Shown: one piece after another, positions 63,456 to 64,000 of the stretch
Numbering within the stretch: the stretch's first letter is position 1
Layout: each line of letters begins with the position of its first letter
DNA from: Taenia hydatigena
Lineage: Eukaryota; Platyhelminthes; Cestoda; Cyclophyllidea; Taeniidae
DNA: 64,000 nt
Reading direction: 5' to 3'
Assembly: GCA_036345935.2 (NCBI GenBank)
Contig: JADWOT020001706.1
Coordinates: forward strand, 124,001-188,000
Translations under genes and position numbers: made by a program
Notes under the pieces: model-generated
What the model was told of the DNA's origin: nothing
What the model saw: only the letters and a program-made list of their open reading frames with translations
The model's database searches: none

Positions 63456-64000
63456 TAGCTAAGGCGCAAAAAAGACATGAATGCGTCTGCAAGCGCTCTT
63501 TTATAACAGAAAGCTACTAGGAAGGATGAATTAAAAGGCTGCATGAAGGTACGAGGAAGAAAAGTTGGATTACAAGAAGGGAGGCACTAAGGTGATTACA
63601 GGTGAATGTGAAGGGTGTAGCGTGACTGTAAATTGTCAGCGCGTCTCCAGGTCATTTGTAAAGAAAAATATTTAGAATGCTCTTGCAACCGGCAGCTGAC
63701 ATCTTCGCTTCATACGCCTTTACACAGAGCATGGTAGAAGAACCATACTTACTCACTGTTGCATTCCATCTCCGTTTCACCATGGATACCTCAAGTGGTC
63801 AGCTGCTGACTTTGCTTCAAAAAATAACGAGTTGCTCAGACGTGTGACCAATTAAATGATGTGGAGACCCGCTATTGACTAGGGCTTTGACAGGATTGCA
63901 ATGAGGGCTTGCCGATCACTGATGGAATGTATATTTTTAAAAATAGCTTGTAATTATGTTTTAAAGTTTGATTTGCGGCTTTGTTGATCCACATCCCTTT
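63456..64000. other. Unannotated right end
   Basis: No gene, repeat or RNA recognised. Confidence 0.5.

Noticed and set aside
1..64000. tRNA, rRNA, CRISPR arrays, and transposase or reverse transcriptase genes
   Set aside because: No convincing tRNA A/B box pairs, no regular short repeat-spacer arrays, and no transposase or reverse transcriptase motifs were seen in any frame.

Overview
The window looks like animal nuclear DNA. It is moderately AT-rich, its genes are split by short spliceosomal introns, its promoters carry TATA and CCAAT boxes, and it holds an NK-class homeobox gene and a fragment of a ryanodine receptor gene. The divergent homeodomain and compact introns suggest a flatworm, possibly a tapeworm, but that is inference and cannot be settled here. 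Almost all long reading frames are chance frames; coding density is very low.

Region 1 (1-22,303) is one large imperfect palindrome centred between bases 11,506 and 11,507. The arms are 1-10,603 (continuing off the left edge) and 12,410-22,303, around a 1.8-kb non-palindromic spacer. Each arm carries an intact three-exon copy of the same 437-residue NK-class homeobox gene. The copies are head to head and transcribed outward, with mirror-image promoters. The predicted proteins are identical. The inner ~9 kb of the arms is nearly identical, then identity drops abruptly near 1,625 / 21,390 to roughly 85% by eye. The spacer holds the decayed 3' end of a ryanodine receptor gene.

Region 2 (22,515-33,900) holds older, decayed relatives of the same unit. 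These are a third copy of the gene's downstream flank (about 22,515-28,400, same orientation as the right arm), a homeobox-less pseudogene of the NK gene in the opposite orientation (about 30,100-30,930), and a pair of direct repeats (about 28,650-29,515 and 32,985-33,900).

Region 3 (34,950-56,960) is a second, much older inverted duplication (about 34,950-38,150 against 53,850-56,960). Its ~15.7-kb interior contains two separate tandem duplications (38,250-41,440 and 49,020-50,262). Region 4 (56,960-64,000) has a small inverted repeat, one well-formed candidate exon, a segment related to 46.5 kb, and some weak reading frames.

Overall the window is a mosaic of nested inverted and tandem duplications of several ages. 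In the youngest palindrome the two gene copies appear to be kept identical. The arms differ at one base that makes a canonical poly(A) signal in the left copy and removes it in the right.
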